Shown: piece after piece, positions 9,975 through 21,773 of the stretch
Layout: every line of letters starts with the position of its first letter
Numbering within the stretch: the stretch's first letter is position 1
Assembly: GCA_037355855.1 (NCBI GenBank)
Contig: CM074764.1
Span: 3,968,001 to 4,032,000, forward strand
Origin: Pseudo-nitzschia pungens
Taxonomy: Eukaryota; Bacillariophyta; Bacillariophyceae; Bacillariales; Bacillariaceae
Direction: 5' to 3'
DNA: 64,000 nt
Program-made: the position numbers and the translations under genes
The notes under the pieces: model-generated
The model's database searches: none
Told to the model about the DNA's origin: nothing
What the model saw: only the letters and a program-made list of their open reading frames with translations

Positions 9975-10559
9975 AGAAAACATTGCTCTAGCTGCATTAT
10001 TTGGGGCACCTTTGGTCCCTGACAAGCAGCTCGGACGCAGCAGTTTTCCGATTTCGATTTTCGGAAGCCGTTAATTCGGATGTCGATTACGAGTTCTTCG
10101 ATCGTTTCGATTTCGAATTTCGGACGCGATTTCGATTACGATTATGGATTTCCTTGTTGCAACGGACTTCGACCCGACCTGATCCTTATGTCCTATGTTA
10201 TATGTTATATTGGGAGTCTCCGGTACACCGGTTCCGGGGACTATAAACTTGAAAGACAATAGGTTGATTGATTGATCTCCTCGTACGTGTCGAGGAGTGG
10301 AACCAAGGGCAAAACGTCCTATGGTCCGCCCCCCTTTTTTTTTGAACTACGAATCAGCCGGGCCTCTGATAGAAGAACTGCAATATTTGGTGCAGTTTGA
10401 TCTCTGACAAGTTATATGGAAGCATCCCTGGATTCTGTTATGATCCATCCAAGTGTCCTGGTACAACAAGCAAGAGTATTGGTGTTTCCCTGGTAGTATC
10501 TGTTTCCGGGGACCAGTATAGTTGCTCAGTACAGGGCCACTGGCATGAATCACGGGGAC
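9975..10559 (+). other. copia 3' untranslated region
   Basis: There is no supported gene. It includes TTCGATTTCG-like low complexity at 10040-10140 and a C/T homopolymer run (CCCCCCTTTTTTTTT) at 10330. CACGGGGAC at 10551-10559 immediately before the LTR is the likely but short polypurine tract. Confidence 0.6.
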
Positions 10560-11525
10560 TATGAAGATATCCAGTGTGCTGTGATCTGTGCTAAGGCTCC
10601 TGTGTAGGAGAATGTACTGGGGCTACAGTCAGCAACCTCCAGTAGCTGACTATCAGGTGCTGAGCTGAGTGCTGAGGTGTGTGCTAATTGGTAGCATACA
10701 TCCTTAGCAACAGGCTTAGCAACAGGCTTAGCAGCAGGCTTAGCAACAGGCTTAGCAGCGGGCTTAGCAGCAGGCTTAGCAGCAGGCTTAGCAGCAGGCT
10801 TAGCAACAGACCTATCCTGCCTAGTATTGCTAGCAGAGTTTACTAGGGTCGCCGCGTACGATTTGTACCAATCGTACGTACCCCGAGTAAAGCACCTCTT
10901 CAGGGTGTAGCTAAATGATACAGGGTTAGGGTTGCTAAGGCTGCGAGATACTGAAAGATGCTAGCCTACCATGATACCATGCTAAGATACGATGCTACCG
11001 CCGGGGTCGGGTCATTGGTGTATGATGTGTACCATGACCGGATACCCGGCCCAAACAGTTACCCAACGCGCTAGCGCAAGCGCGCTAGCACACGATTCGA
11101 TCTAATAACTAATCGGAGATACCCTACGATACTCCGATACGCTACCCGTAGAATACAGTACCAGAGCTACGAAAGCGCTGTTATTATACGAGTTAGCGAG
11201 TTAGCGAATCGATGTCACGATACGATACAGAGCTGAGCGCTTTGGCTCAGCCCCCCTTTATTCACTCTTTCTTTTATACTCTAAAATAAACACACCTATC
11301 ATGCCCTCCTTTACGACTGATTCCGATGTACCTCTAGGGAAGTGCTTTGTATTGCTTGAGCGTATGCAATAGGCCTTGAACAGTCCACTGTAGACTCACG
11401 ATTTGCCAGGACTTTATGTATTATTATTGTTAAGGCTTTCGCCTATTTTTCCAGTACGCAGTACGAGATAATTCATATCTACTGATTAAGTTCCCCGAAG
11501 GCCGCTGACGAGCGGATATCAACAC
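10560..11525 (+). repeat. copia 3' LTR (966 bp)
   Basis: It is the partner of 1560-2524, identical apart from one extra T near 11483, and is followed by the target duplication AAGAC at 11526-11530. Confidence 0.92.
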
Positions 11526-11530
11526 AAGAC

Positions 11531-12120
11531 AGCGCAACAGTACCGCGCATACATAACAGAAAGAAGTCGTGCAACAGTATCACGCGCACATATAAGCCAC
11601 AGAGTGGCGCACCCAGAGGTGCGCAAGATATTGAAGTATCCAAAGAACACAGTTGAAGTATTAACTGAAGAAGATAAAGAATCGAGCAACATACAGAGAA
11701 ACATACAATTATCGAGAGTTATCATGTAAAAGAGAGAAAACACATGATTCGATACATAGAACAATAAGAGCTCATAATTTCCAGTTATACAACTTGTCTC
11801 TAAGATACAGATGGAACTGTAGATCTGAAAAGGCGACACTAAACAGGATGCTAGACAGAATGCTAGGCCCTTCCAGTGGGATTTGTACCAGATCCACATA
11901 CCCCAAGACTTAGCAAACCTAAATTGTAAGATATATTGGATGCTAAGATACAGACGGAACTGAAGATCTGAAAAGGCGACACTAAACAGGATGCTAGACA
12001 GAATGCTAGGCCCTTCCAGTGGGATTTGTACCAGATCCACATACCCCAACTCTTAGCAGACCTAAATTGTAAGATATATTGGATGCTAAGATACAGACGG
12101 AACTGAAGATCTGAAAAGGC
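11531..12120. repeat. Continuation of 34-bp repeat, then two ~146-bp satellite units
   Basis: The 34-bp target repeat continues to about 11600. About 200 bp without a gene follow. Two close copies of the 146-bp unit lie at 11800-12120 (CAGTGGGATTTGTACCAGATCCACATACCCC twice). Confidence 0.65.
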
Positions 12121-12478
12121 GACTTACATACACAATTAACTAATTATGTACATAATTATTTAATTACGCCAATAAATTACGTAAGACTGAATCACATGCA
12201 ATGCGCAATATCTTTTATTATCAGTTTACATAATTAATTGACGTAATAAATTAATTACATGCGTTATATAGGTAATTAATTAATTATGTCAATATCTTAT
12301 AATATTATGACATATTTAATTAATTACATGCATTATTTGGGTATTTTAAATTAATTACATCAATATCTTATAATATTATGCTGACGTACGAAGTATTTAA
12401 TTAATTACGGTTAGGTGGGTAGTTAATTAGTTAATTAATTACGTCAATATCTTATAATAATATTATTATAGAGCTTTT
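12121..12478. repeat. AT-rich ttaattaattac repeat block
   Basis: It has the same motif set as 355-545, with no coding potential. Confidence 0.6.
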
Positions 12479-14385
12479 GGGGTATATAGACGTGGTACAA
12501 ATCCTATTGGAAGCTATGGAAGCTAAGATAAGAACGGGACTGTAGAACCAAAAAGGCGATACTAAACAGGATGCTAGACAGGATGCTAGGCCCTTCAGTT
12601 ATGATTTGTACCAGTTCTACATACCTCAACTGTTAGCAGCCCTATAAAATAAGATATATAGGATGCTAAGATAAGAACGGAACTGTAGAACAAAAAAGGC
12701 GGGATGCTAGACAGGATGCCAGACAGGATGCTAGGCCATTTAAGTAGGATTTATACCAGATCTACATACCCCAACTTATAGCTTGCTTACAATATAAGAT
12801 ATTCAAAAGATAATAATGGGACTGTAGAACCGAGAAGGCGATACTAAACAGGATGCTAGACAGGATGCTACTAGGCCCTTCAGTTATGATTTGTACCAGA
12901 TCTACATACCCCAACTCTTAGCAGCCCTATAATATAAGATATACAGGATGTTAAGATAAGAACAGGACTGTAGAAGCAAAAAGGCGATACTAAAAAGGAT
13001 GATAGACAGGATGCTAGGCCCATCAAGTAGGATTTGTAACAGATCTACATACACCAACTTTTAGCAACCCTACTATAATATAAGATATACAGGATGCTAA
13101 GATAAGAACGGAACTGTAGAACCAAAAAGGCAATACTAAACAGGATGCTACTAGACAGGATGCTAGGCCCTTCAGTTAGTAGGATTTGTACCAGATCTAC
13201 ATACCCCAACTCTTAGCAGCCCTATAATATAAGATATACAGGATGCTAAGATAAGAATGGAACTGTAGAACCAAAAAGGCAATACTAAACAGGATGCTAC
13301 TAGACAGGATGCTAGGCCCTTCAGTTAGTAGGATTTGTACCAGATCTACATACCCCAACTCTTAGCAGCCCTATAATATAAGATATACAGGATGCTAAGA
13401 TAAGAATGGAACTGTAGAACCAAAAAGGCGATACTTAACAGGATGCTAGACAGGATGCTAGGCCCTTCAGTTAGTAGGATTTGTACCAGATCTACATACC
13501 CCAACTCTTAGCAGCCCTATAATATCAGATATACAGGATGCTAAGATAAGAACGGAACTGTAGAACAAAAAAGGTGGGATGCTAGACAGGATGCCAGACA
13601 GGATGCTAGGCCCTTTAAGTAGGATTTGTACCAGATCTACATACCCCAACTCATAGCTTCCTTACAATATAAGATATACAGGATGCTAAAATAAGAACGG
13701 ACTGTAGAACCAAAAAGACGATACTAAACAGGATGATAGACAGGATATTAGGCCCTTCAGTTAGTAGGATTTGTACCAGATCTACATACCCCAACTCTTA
13801 GCAGCCCTATAATATAAGATATACAAGATGCTAAGATAAGAACGGAACTGTAGAACCAAAAAGGCAATACTAAACAGGATGCTACTAGACAGGATGCTAG
13901 GCCCTTCAGTTAGTAGGATTTGTACCAGTTCTATATACCTTAACTGTTAGCAGCCCTATAAAATAAGATATACAGGATGCTTAGATAAGAATGGAACTGT
14001 AGAACCAAAAAGGCAATACTAAACAGGATGTTAGACAGGATGCTAGGCCCTTCAGTTAGTAGGATTTGTACCAGATCTACATACCCCAACTCTTAGCAAC
14101 CCTACTATAATATAAGATATACAGGATGCTACTAAGATAAGAACGGAACTGCTGTAGAACCGAGAAGGCAATACTAAACAGGATGCCAGACAGGATGCTA
14201 GGCCCTTTAAGTAGGATTTGTAACAGATCTACATACACCAACTTTTAGCAGCCCTATAATATAAGATATACAGGATGCTAAGATAAGAACGGAACTGTAG
14301 AACCGAGAAGGCGATACTAAACAGGATGCTAGACAGGATGCTAGGCCCTTCAAGTAGGATTTGTACCAGATATACATACCCCAAC
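12479..14385. repeat. Main array of the ~146-bp satellite, about 13 units
   Basis: Successive GGATTTGTACC landmarks at 13182, 13331, 13477, 13622, 13777, 13916, 14062, 14213 and 14357 give spacings of 139-155 bp (mean about 147). Each unit also carries CAGGATGCTAGACAGGATGCTAGGCCC and ATAAGATATACAGGATGCTAAGATAAGAACGG-like phrases. The first unit (12479-12520) is an inverted copy of the GATTTGTACCA landmark. Confidence 0.85.
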
Positions 14386-16210
14386 TCCCTATGATCGTAG
14401 GATCGTAGGGGTTGAAAGGAACAAACCACGAACCTCAGATCATAGGGGTTGAAAGGAATGAACCTCCTGCTTGGATCAAAGGATCGTAGGGGCTGAAAGG
14501 AATTAACCTCCTGCTTGAATCAAAGGATGTGGTATTAGTAGTAGTTTATTCATCTGGGGAATAGCCTAGAATCAACTGAGGATAGATCATTTCCTACTAC
14601 TAATAGAACAACCACCAATCACTACTACTACTACTACTACTTAGATTCGTCTGGGGACTAGCCTAGAATCAACTAAGGATAGATCATCTACTACAACCAC
14701 CAGTAAATTGTAGTAGTAGTAGAAGTAGTATGAGAGGGTGGTATTAGTAGATTCATCTGAAGACTGATGGAGAATCAACTGATGATAGATCATCAAGTAG
14801 TAGTACACGAAATACCAGTTACTACTACTTCAACTACTAGTAGAAGGTGGTATTAGTAGTAGTAGACTCATCTGGGGAATAGCCTAGAATCAACTGAGGA
14901 TAGATAATTTTTTCCTAATACTACTAATAGAACCACCAATCACTACTACTACTACTACTACCTAGATTTGTCTGGGGACTAGCCTAGAATCAACTGAGGA
15001 TAGATCATCTACTACAACCACCAGTAACTAGTACTACTACTACTAGTAGTAGTAGTATGAGAGGGTGGTATTATGGTACCCTTACTTAAAATTATACCTA
15101 TCATTGTATTTCATTTTTTCCTACTACTAGTGTAACCACCAGTTGCTACTACTATTACGTACTAGGAAAGGGTGGTAAAGAACATAAACCTTACTGTAAA
15201 ACCTTACTCTCACTAGATCGTACATTCGTGCACGAAAAAATTACAGTAACCTTACCGTACGTACGGTATCTATGATTGTTTTTCATTTTTTCCTACTACT
15301 AGTGTAACCACCAGTTGCTACTACTAGTACGTACTAGGAAAGGGTGGTAAAATCTTATTCGTAGATACTTGTACGATAATTAATCCTCATATATTTTTAG
15401 AGATACTACAGGGTGCTAAGCCTAAATGGAACAACTGAGGATAGATCAACTAGTACTAGTACAACCACCAGTGACTATTACTAATAGTAGAGGGCAGTCA
15501 CTACTACCAATAGTAGAGGGTGCTATTAGTACTAGTTGATTTGTCTGAAGACTAGCGTAGAATCAACTAAGGATAGATTTACTACTTCAACCACCAGTCA
15601 CTACTAGTACTAATACTAGTACTACTAGAGGGTGCTATTAGTAGATCTATTTGAGGACTAGCCTAGAACCAACTGAGGATAGATTAACTACTACAACCAC
15701 CAGTCACTATTACTAATAGTAGTAAAGGGGAGTCACTACTACTAATAGTAGAGGGTGCTATTAGTAGTTGATTTGTCTGAAGACTAGAGTAGAATCAACT
15801 GAGAATAGATTTACTAGTACTTTAACCAGCAGTCACTACTACTACCAGTAGATGGTGGTATTACTAGTAAAGGGTGCTATTAATACTAGTCGTTGATTAG
15901 TCTGAAGACTAGCGTAGAATCAACTGAAGATAGATCTACTACTTCAACCACCAGTCACTACTACTAGAATCAACTGAGGATAGATCTACTACTTCAACCA
16001 CCAGTCACTACTACTACTAATAGTAGAGGGTGCTTTTAGTAGTTGATTTGTTTAAAGACTAGCCTAGAATCAATTGAGGATAGATTTACTACTTCAACCA
16101 CCAGTCACTACTACTAGTGGTACTACTATTAGAGGGCGCTATTAGTAGATTCATCCGAGGACTAGCGTAGAATCAACTGAGGATAGATCTAATACTTCAA
16201 CCACCAGTCA
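14386..16210. repeat. TAC/TAG-rich degenerate satellite
   Basis: Imperfect units of very roughly 110-170 bp are built from GAAGACTAGCGTAGAATCAACTGAGGATAGAT, CAACCACCAGTCACTACTACTA and AGTAGAGGGTGCTATTAGTAG-type phrases. A sub-block at 15110-15345 (TTTTTCCTACTACTAGTGTAACC ... GGAAAGGGTGGTAAA) occurs twice here and again at 48068-48136. No gene is seen. Confidence 0.7.
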
Positions 16211-16615
16211 CTACTACTACGGTAACTTACTATTCCCTTGTTTTTTAGGGATTTATTTTACCCAATCAATCCTCGTAATCCACTAATAAAAAATTGTACG
16301 ATTTTGAACATAAAAATTACAGACTGATTCATACATACTGAACGTATTACGTATGGTACCAAAACTCAATTCGATGCTCATATGGTCCATACTGGTACTG
16401 CACTCATGCCATCTAATACCATACTAGCAGTAATTAGCTTCAGGCCAAACAAAATCCTTTTGTATTTATTGATTCTACTTGGCTCATCCCTGAACAACTC
16501 TAATATTATTGCCACTGCTGCTAGTAACCAAACCAAAATCTATCCCTATTTGATTCTAGACATGCCCCTCTAGATGAATCTACTACTACTACCGTACTAC
16601 TACTACTACGAAATT
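16211..16615. repeat. Interspersed repeat X, copy 1
   Basis: CCCTTGTTTTTTAGGGATTT and about 400 bp after it match 47505-47890 in the same orientation, including CAATTCGATGCTCATA and CAAAATCTATCCCTATTTG. There is no coding signal; a 63-codon frame inside it is not conserved enough to call. Confidence 0.7.
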
Positions 16616-17100
16616 CCTATCAGCTGATCCCCCCCATTTTTAATCAGATTAACTCGGGGAGTTAATGTGGAATCGACGCAAACTCTGAAAAACTCTGTAG
16701 TACAAATTTGAACGTAATTTAGTGTAGGATCTAGTCTTCTTCTTTTTTGACACCAACACACCACTCCTTCTCATTTCGACCGGGACCATGGTGGTTGCCC
16801 AAATCCTGTTGCAACAGCTCCTTTGAACCCATTTTTCTTGTCCAGAGCAACCCTTGCATCGAGAGTGCATCTGAGCCTTTTTTTCCTGTCAAAATCGACC
16901 TCGCAGAGTGATTTTTTGACTGCTTCTGATTTTGCCGACAACGACGACGAGAATCCGGCAATCCGACAATTCCACCACCATGGCCATCTTCGGCGTGCGT
17001 CTCTGGCGTCCCCACCACCATTGTCGCGTGTCCACCATTGTTGATTGTCGCGTGTCCAGCATGCGTCTCCACTGGTATCGATTTTTGGTTTGACTACTAC
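16616..17100 (-). pseudogene. Coding-like fragment, inverted partner of 46540-47335
   Basis: Read on the minus strand, this matches the plus strand near 46990-47335: GTTGCTCTGGACAAGAAA, GCAACAGGATTTGGGCAA, CACCATGGTCCCGGTCGAAA and the ATTAACTCCCCGAGTTAATC palindrome all recur. Upstream of that (on the minus strand) are GTGGAGACGC/ACGCGACAATC repeats, also seen at 45750-45810 and 46545-46600. The reading frames differ between the two copies, so a working protein is unlikely. The family is not recognised. Confidence 0.45.
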
Positions 17101-17568
17101 GTGCAGCAGTGGGTACGCGGTTTGGTTCCGCGAATCCGGAGCTCGCAAAGAGATTTCGTAGCCAGGCAACCAACGATTGCTTCCGACGCAAGCCTCAGGA
17201 GATGGGAGATGAGACCCAACAATCTACCACAGTATTCAGTCCTATCGATTGAAAGCATTTACCTTGGAATCCCCTGCAACTGCACTGAAATTTCTATTGT
17301 TGTTGGTGTTGTTGGTGTAGCTGGGAATGCCGTTGAGTCCCTCGGCAACAATGCGGGCGCCTCCTTGCAGGTCAGCAGGCAGGGCAAAATCCGTTCCGTT
17401 CGATCAATCGTTCGTCTCGATTTCGAACGATGATTCGATTCTTGGTCATGCGCGATGGCGATCGATCGATCGATCGATTGATTCGGGTGTGGTGCTGTGT
17501 AGGTTTCGCTCGTTTTTGCGGTTCGCGCTCTGCGTAATTACGCTACAGCAGCTGTCAAATCGAACTGA
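17101..17568. other. Gene-like DNA upstream of the split reading frame
   Basis: GC content is higher than in the flanking satellites, and several short open stretches exist on both strands. A GTAGGTTTCG...CGCTACAG segment at about 17499-17551 could be a short intron, but I cannot confirm it. ATCGATCGATCGATCG sits at 17460-17477. No family is recognised. Confidence 0.3.
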
Positions 17569-17677
17569 GTGCGATCGATCCGTTTGTCACTGGAACAATC
17601 GCCGAGCACTATATCGTATCGTATCGCTTCCCGGATCAAGCGCAAGGCAACTGATCTTGCCAAGCGTGGAAAAGATC
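17569..17677 (+). pseudogene. 5' piece of a reading frame split by TIR element A
   Basis: The frame ending KRKATDLAKRGKDP stops making sense exactly at 17677, where element A begins. It resumes in frame at 24185, after the element and its 2-bp duplication, with EECLPKMVDWCKR and a lysine-rich end. The rejoined frame reads through the junction without a stop. The true start is not identified; a stop precedes 17569 in frame, so an upstream exon is possible. The function is unknown. Confidence 0.45.
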
Positions 17678-18284
17678 CGTCCGAAAACTGGTTCGCGACC
17701 CCTCCCAAGAATTTATTTAGGGGGGTCGCGATTTCTCCCTGGCTCATTTTGACGTAGCTCCATTCGTAGCTCTCTCCCGATTCGCAACCCCCAATCGCGA
17801 CCCAGTTACTACCTCAATTACGAGAAAAAAAAATAAAAAAAAATAAAATTCATACTCGACCCGATTTTTTTAAGACTCGAATTTTTTCTCTTCAGTCACT
17901 TAATCAAATTAATCAACATTTTAAAAAAAAAATATTTGTTTTCTCAAAATAATCCCCCCCTTCCCCCAATTTTTTTTTTAATCTGACTCATTATTACCGA
18001 CCCTACCAACATTATATAATATGAGACTGTTGCAGAAATTCACTCCCAAAAATTGATTTCTCATCCCGACCCAAAGTATTTCCCATCACACCCCTCAAGA
18101 AATTCATCACCAAAATCACAATTATTACCCGAAGCCCAGGAATCGCGACCCCCATGAAAAAAAATTTTGAAACACTATGAAGCAAAATATAAGTCTTTCT
18201 TTTGATAAATATTGATATTACTCTAATAATTGTTTATTCTCTGTTCAATTTTCTCACACACGCACACACAAATTTTGGTTCGTT

Positions 18285-18600
18285 AGAAGAAGAAGTCGTC
18301 CTTGAAATCATCGTCGCTCTTCATTTCGATCGTCCTTGTCTTCATCGTCCTTGAAGTCGTCGTTGCTTCTCGCTTCGATCGTCTTCGTCCTCCCTGAAGA
18401 AGTCGTCGTTGCTCTTCGCTCCGATTGCCTTCCTCTTCGTCGTCCTCCCTGAAATCGTCGTCCTCTCTGAAATTGTCGTTGCTCTTCGCTTCGATTGGCT
18501 TCGTCGTCCTCTCTGAAATCGTCGTTGCTCTTCGCTTCGATCGTCTTCGTCGTCCTTGAAATTGTCGTTGCTCTTTGCTCCGATTGTCTTCGTCCTCATG
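18285..18600. repeat. ~45-bp tandem repeat of element A
   Basis: Units are of the form CGTCGTTGCTCTTCGCTTCG plus ATCGTCTTCGTCGTCCTTGAAAT. The same block is in element B (31085-31350) and element C (62840-63150). An inverted version of the unit occurs at 21580-21700 in A. The RSKRRATT-type peptides it encodes are repeat translations. Confidence 0.75.
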
Positions 18601-19439
18601 CACACCACACAAATTTTGGTTCAAACAATTTTTAAATAATGGTCATCGTGATAATTTCATCCATACCGGTATCTGTACTGCCAGTAAAGGTCTCCTCACA
18701 TCGCATCATATTTCATCAGTTGCAATCGCATCATTTTGTCAGTTGCGATCACATCATATTTGTCTTGCGATCGCAATATGTGTCAGTTGCCCCGTCGCAT
18801 CATTTTTCACATCATTTTTCAGTTGCCCCGTTGCATTACTAAAGTTGATTCTTCCCTATCAGTAGCAAGCAGGAGGCAACTCAATTCAGAATTAGAACAA
18901 TTGAAATCCATTATCAATACCCCAGATCTTGATGTGCTTCACTCACCGTTGCATTATATTTCATTTGCCGTTGCATCCTATTTCATCAGCAGTTGCGGTC
19001 GCCTCCCTATCATGAGCAAGCAGGCAAGTCAATGATGCACAGTTAGACGAATCAAAATCCATTATTAATACCTCCTCCAACCTTGATGTGGTTCACTTAC
19101 CATTTCCAGTTGCCGTCTTTCTTGTTCCATTTCGACCCAAAATTATGTGAAGTAAGATTTACGACACATGCATTTTCTGTCATGCATTTATTTGCTGAGA
19201 ATTGATTTCTTCTACATGATAGCAGTAGAGTTACTACTAGTAGTATGTACCGTACCGAAGTAATAGTAGAAACCAGTAGAAACCTGATGGTGGTATCATT
19301 GCGCGCCACCTAAACCATAGAGAGCCAGCCCCGCTGCGCCATAATTTTGGACTACCTCTTATGTACTACTACCTACGCACTGCAGTAGTATGTAGCAGCA
19401 GTGTATAACTGTGGTACTACTACTACAAGCAGCAAGAAT

Positions 19440-20695
19440 AGTACTACCTCAGTGAATATACCATCAAATCAAATATCTGAATGAATGTGGTCAATCTTTG
19501 TGTGATTCCAATGTGAATATTTCTCATCCTATGCATGGGCAAGAGTATGCAAAAAGAAGTATTCAAAAATCACCTATAATTTGGATGGCACCACTGAATA
19601 ATTAATATTTGGTCCACTACTGTGGAATTTACTAGAAAATACTGTAAAATCACATATCTGAATGAATCTGGCCAATAGTTGTGTGATTCCAGTGTGACTA
19701 TTCCTCATCCTATGCATGGTCAAGAGTATGCAAAAAGAAGTATTCAAAAATCACCTATAATTTGGGTGTCACCACTGAATAATTAATATTTGGTCCACTT
19801 CTGGAAAATTCACTAGAAAAAAGTACCAAATGAATATCTGAATGAATGTGGCCAATAGTTGTATGATTCCAGTGTGAATATTCCTCATCCTATCCATGGG
19901 CAAGAGTATTCAAAAAGAAGTATTCAAAAATCACCAATAATTTGGATGTCACCACTGAATAATTAATATTTGGCCCAGTACTGCGGCATGTACTAGAAAA
20001 TACTGTAAAATCAAATATCTGAATGAATGTGGCCAATCTTTGTGTGATTCCAGTGTGAATATTTCTCATCCTATGCATGGGCAAGAGTATTCAAAAAGAA
20101 GTATTCAAAAATCACCAATAATTTGGATGGCACCACTGAATAATCAATATTTGGCCCAGTACCTCAGCATTTAGTAGAAAATACTCTAAAATCAAATATC
20201 TGAATGAATGTGGCCAATCTTTGTGTGATTCCAGTGTGAATATTCCTCATCCTATCCAAGGGCAAGACTATTCAAAAAGAAGTATTGAAAAATCACAAAT
20301 AATTTGGATGTCACCACTGAATAATTAAAATATTTGGTCCACTACTGCGGAATCTACTAGAAAAAAGTACCAAATCACATATCTGAATGAATCTGGCCAA
20401 TAGTTGTGTGATTCCAGTGTGACTATTTCTCATCCTGTGCATGGGCAAGACTATGCAAAAAGAAGTATTCAAAAATCACCAATAATTTGGGTGTCACCAC
20501 TGAATAATTAATATTTGGCCCAGTACCGCAGCATTTAGTAGAAACTGCTGTAAAATCAAATATGTGAATGAATCTAGTCAATATTTTGTGATTCAAGTGT
20601 GAATATTTCTCATCCTATGCATGGGCAAGAGTATGCAAAAAGAAGTATTCAAAAATCACCAATGGTATGGATGTCACCATTGAATAACTGAATAG
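19440..20695. repeat. 181-bp satellite of element A, seven units
   Basis: The landmark CTGAATGAATCTGGCCAAT recurs near 19476, 19660, 19840, 20020, 20201, 20384 and 20565. Each unit also holds GGGCAAGAGTATGCAAAAAG and TCACCACTGAATAATTAATA. It is homologous to 32220-33290 in element B. The window ends just where the same array would start in element C. Confidence 0.85.
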
Positions 20696-20755
20696 ATCAC
20701 CTGGTGACAAATGCTTCGCAGCAAAAATATTTCTATTGCATCGTGTTGTAGCAAA

Positions 20756-20830
20756 AGACATTCCCATGATGGGACTTGAACCAACAACACCACATTACAG
20801 GCCTGCCAAAGTGCCACTATTACTGTTGGC
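20756..20830 (-). other. tRNA-like remnant with a B-box
   Basis: The minus strand reads GGTTCAAGTCCCATCATGGG, a good match to the Pol III B-box, with an A-box-like TGGCACTTTGGCAGG about 25 bases upstream. A clean cloverleaf cannot be drawn: there is no matching 5' acceptor strand. The homologous place in element B (33350-33420) reads GGTTCGAGTCCCGTCACGGG. It is probably a decayed tRNA or SINE head, not a functional tRNA. Confidence 0.35.
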
Positions 20831-21107
20831 TACTGCTAATGAGGGGGTCTTGCCATCTTATAATGCCACTACGGGGAAGCCTCTAATATGTACCAGCAGT
20901 AATATGTACTGTCTATACGTACTTTCGGTACGTACTACTAGGTACGGGCATGTACTCACCACCAGTCATTTTTTGTTGTACTCAGTCAGTAGACTCACTA
21001 CCAGAATCTACGTACTACATTGATGTCATTTTTTTCACTCAGCCTGTACACCCAGTACTGTAGACTACTACTGTAAAGTACGACAACATAGTGGTGAATT
21101 TTGAGAT

Positions 21108-21623
21108 TCAACCACCTATCCTGTATTTTCCGCCCCACATCTCCCTCGTGAAGGATGTGTCATAATTTTCATTTTCGTTTCGTTTCGGCGTTGGAATTTT
21201 CTGGCCGGTCCAGTTGAAAGTGAACCACGAGGCGCCTGGTACCATCTTGGAGAGACAAACGGCAAAGAAAGTATAGAACTGATCACTCTTGAAATCCTTG
21301 TTACCGTTTTCTTTTGCTATCAAGGTAGGGTGGGCTGCAGTCCTCGAATCACCTGGCTTACCCAGATATCTACGAGTATGACGCGTGCGAACGAACCTGC
21401 AGAGGACGACGAAGACGATCGGAACAATGAAGACCGAAGACACTAAAAGGTACGATCGTAGAAGAGGGGGACGACGATGACGAGCGAGCTGACGACGACG
21501 ACCGGGACGACGCCGACGACTAACCGCCCGTTGTTTATTTTGTACAACCACACACAGATTGTAGCAAAGAGCAACGACGAAGACGATCGAAGCGAAGAGC
21601 AACGACGACTTCAAGGATGACAA
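21108..21623 (-). pseudogene. Coding-like remnant in element A
   Basis: A 171-codon minus-strand frame. Its C-terminal 70 codons (for example LIAKENGNKDFKSDQFYTFF, then FTFNWTGQKIP) look protein-like, while its N-terminal half overlaps the tandem repeat. The homologous stretch in element B (33780-34070) shares GGCCGGTCCAG, CCCACATCTCCCTCGT and CTGGCTTACCCAGATAT but is not open. It is probably a decayed captured exon or transposase piece; the family is not recognised. Confidence 0.3.
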
Positions 21624-21773
21624 ACACGATCGAAACGAAGAGCAACGACGATTTCAAGGACGACGACGACGATCGAAACGAAGAGCAATGACGATTTCAA
21701 GAACGACGACGACGAGGGGAACGACGAACGACCGATACGATCGAAAGACGGCGATAGTTCTTTAAAAATATTC

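Larger units (their letters stand above)
1560..11525 (+). mobile_element. Full-length Ty1/copia LTR retrotransposon, very young
   Basis: Two long direct repeats start 9,000 bp apart and enclose gag, protease, integrase, RT and RNase H in the copia order (integrase before RT). The 5-bp sequence AAGAC flanks the element at 1555-1559 and 11526-11530. The flanks rejoin into one 34-bp repeat, which confirms insertion. The LTRs differ only by one base: ACGATT at 2481 against ACTGATT at 11481. That implies very recent insertion. A TATCAGA-like stretch just after the 5' LTR resembles part of initiator-Met primer sites, but the match is weak. Pol has two single-base frame changes, so this copy as written may not make a full polyprotein. 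Confidence 0.95.

Noticed and set aside
1176..14429. Minus-strand frames encoding MGYVDLVQILLEG and ILSSIL repeats
   Set aside because: They translate the ~146-bp satellite, whose length is not a multiple of three, so the peptide jumps frame from unit to unit.
20756..20830. A functional tRNA gene
   Set aside because: A B-box is present but no cloverleaf with matching acceptor and T stems can be drawn. Kept only as a tRNA-like remnant.
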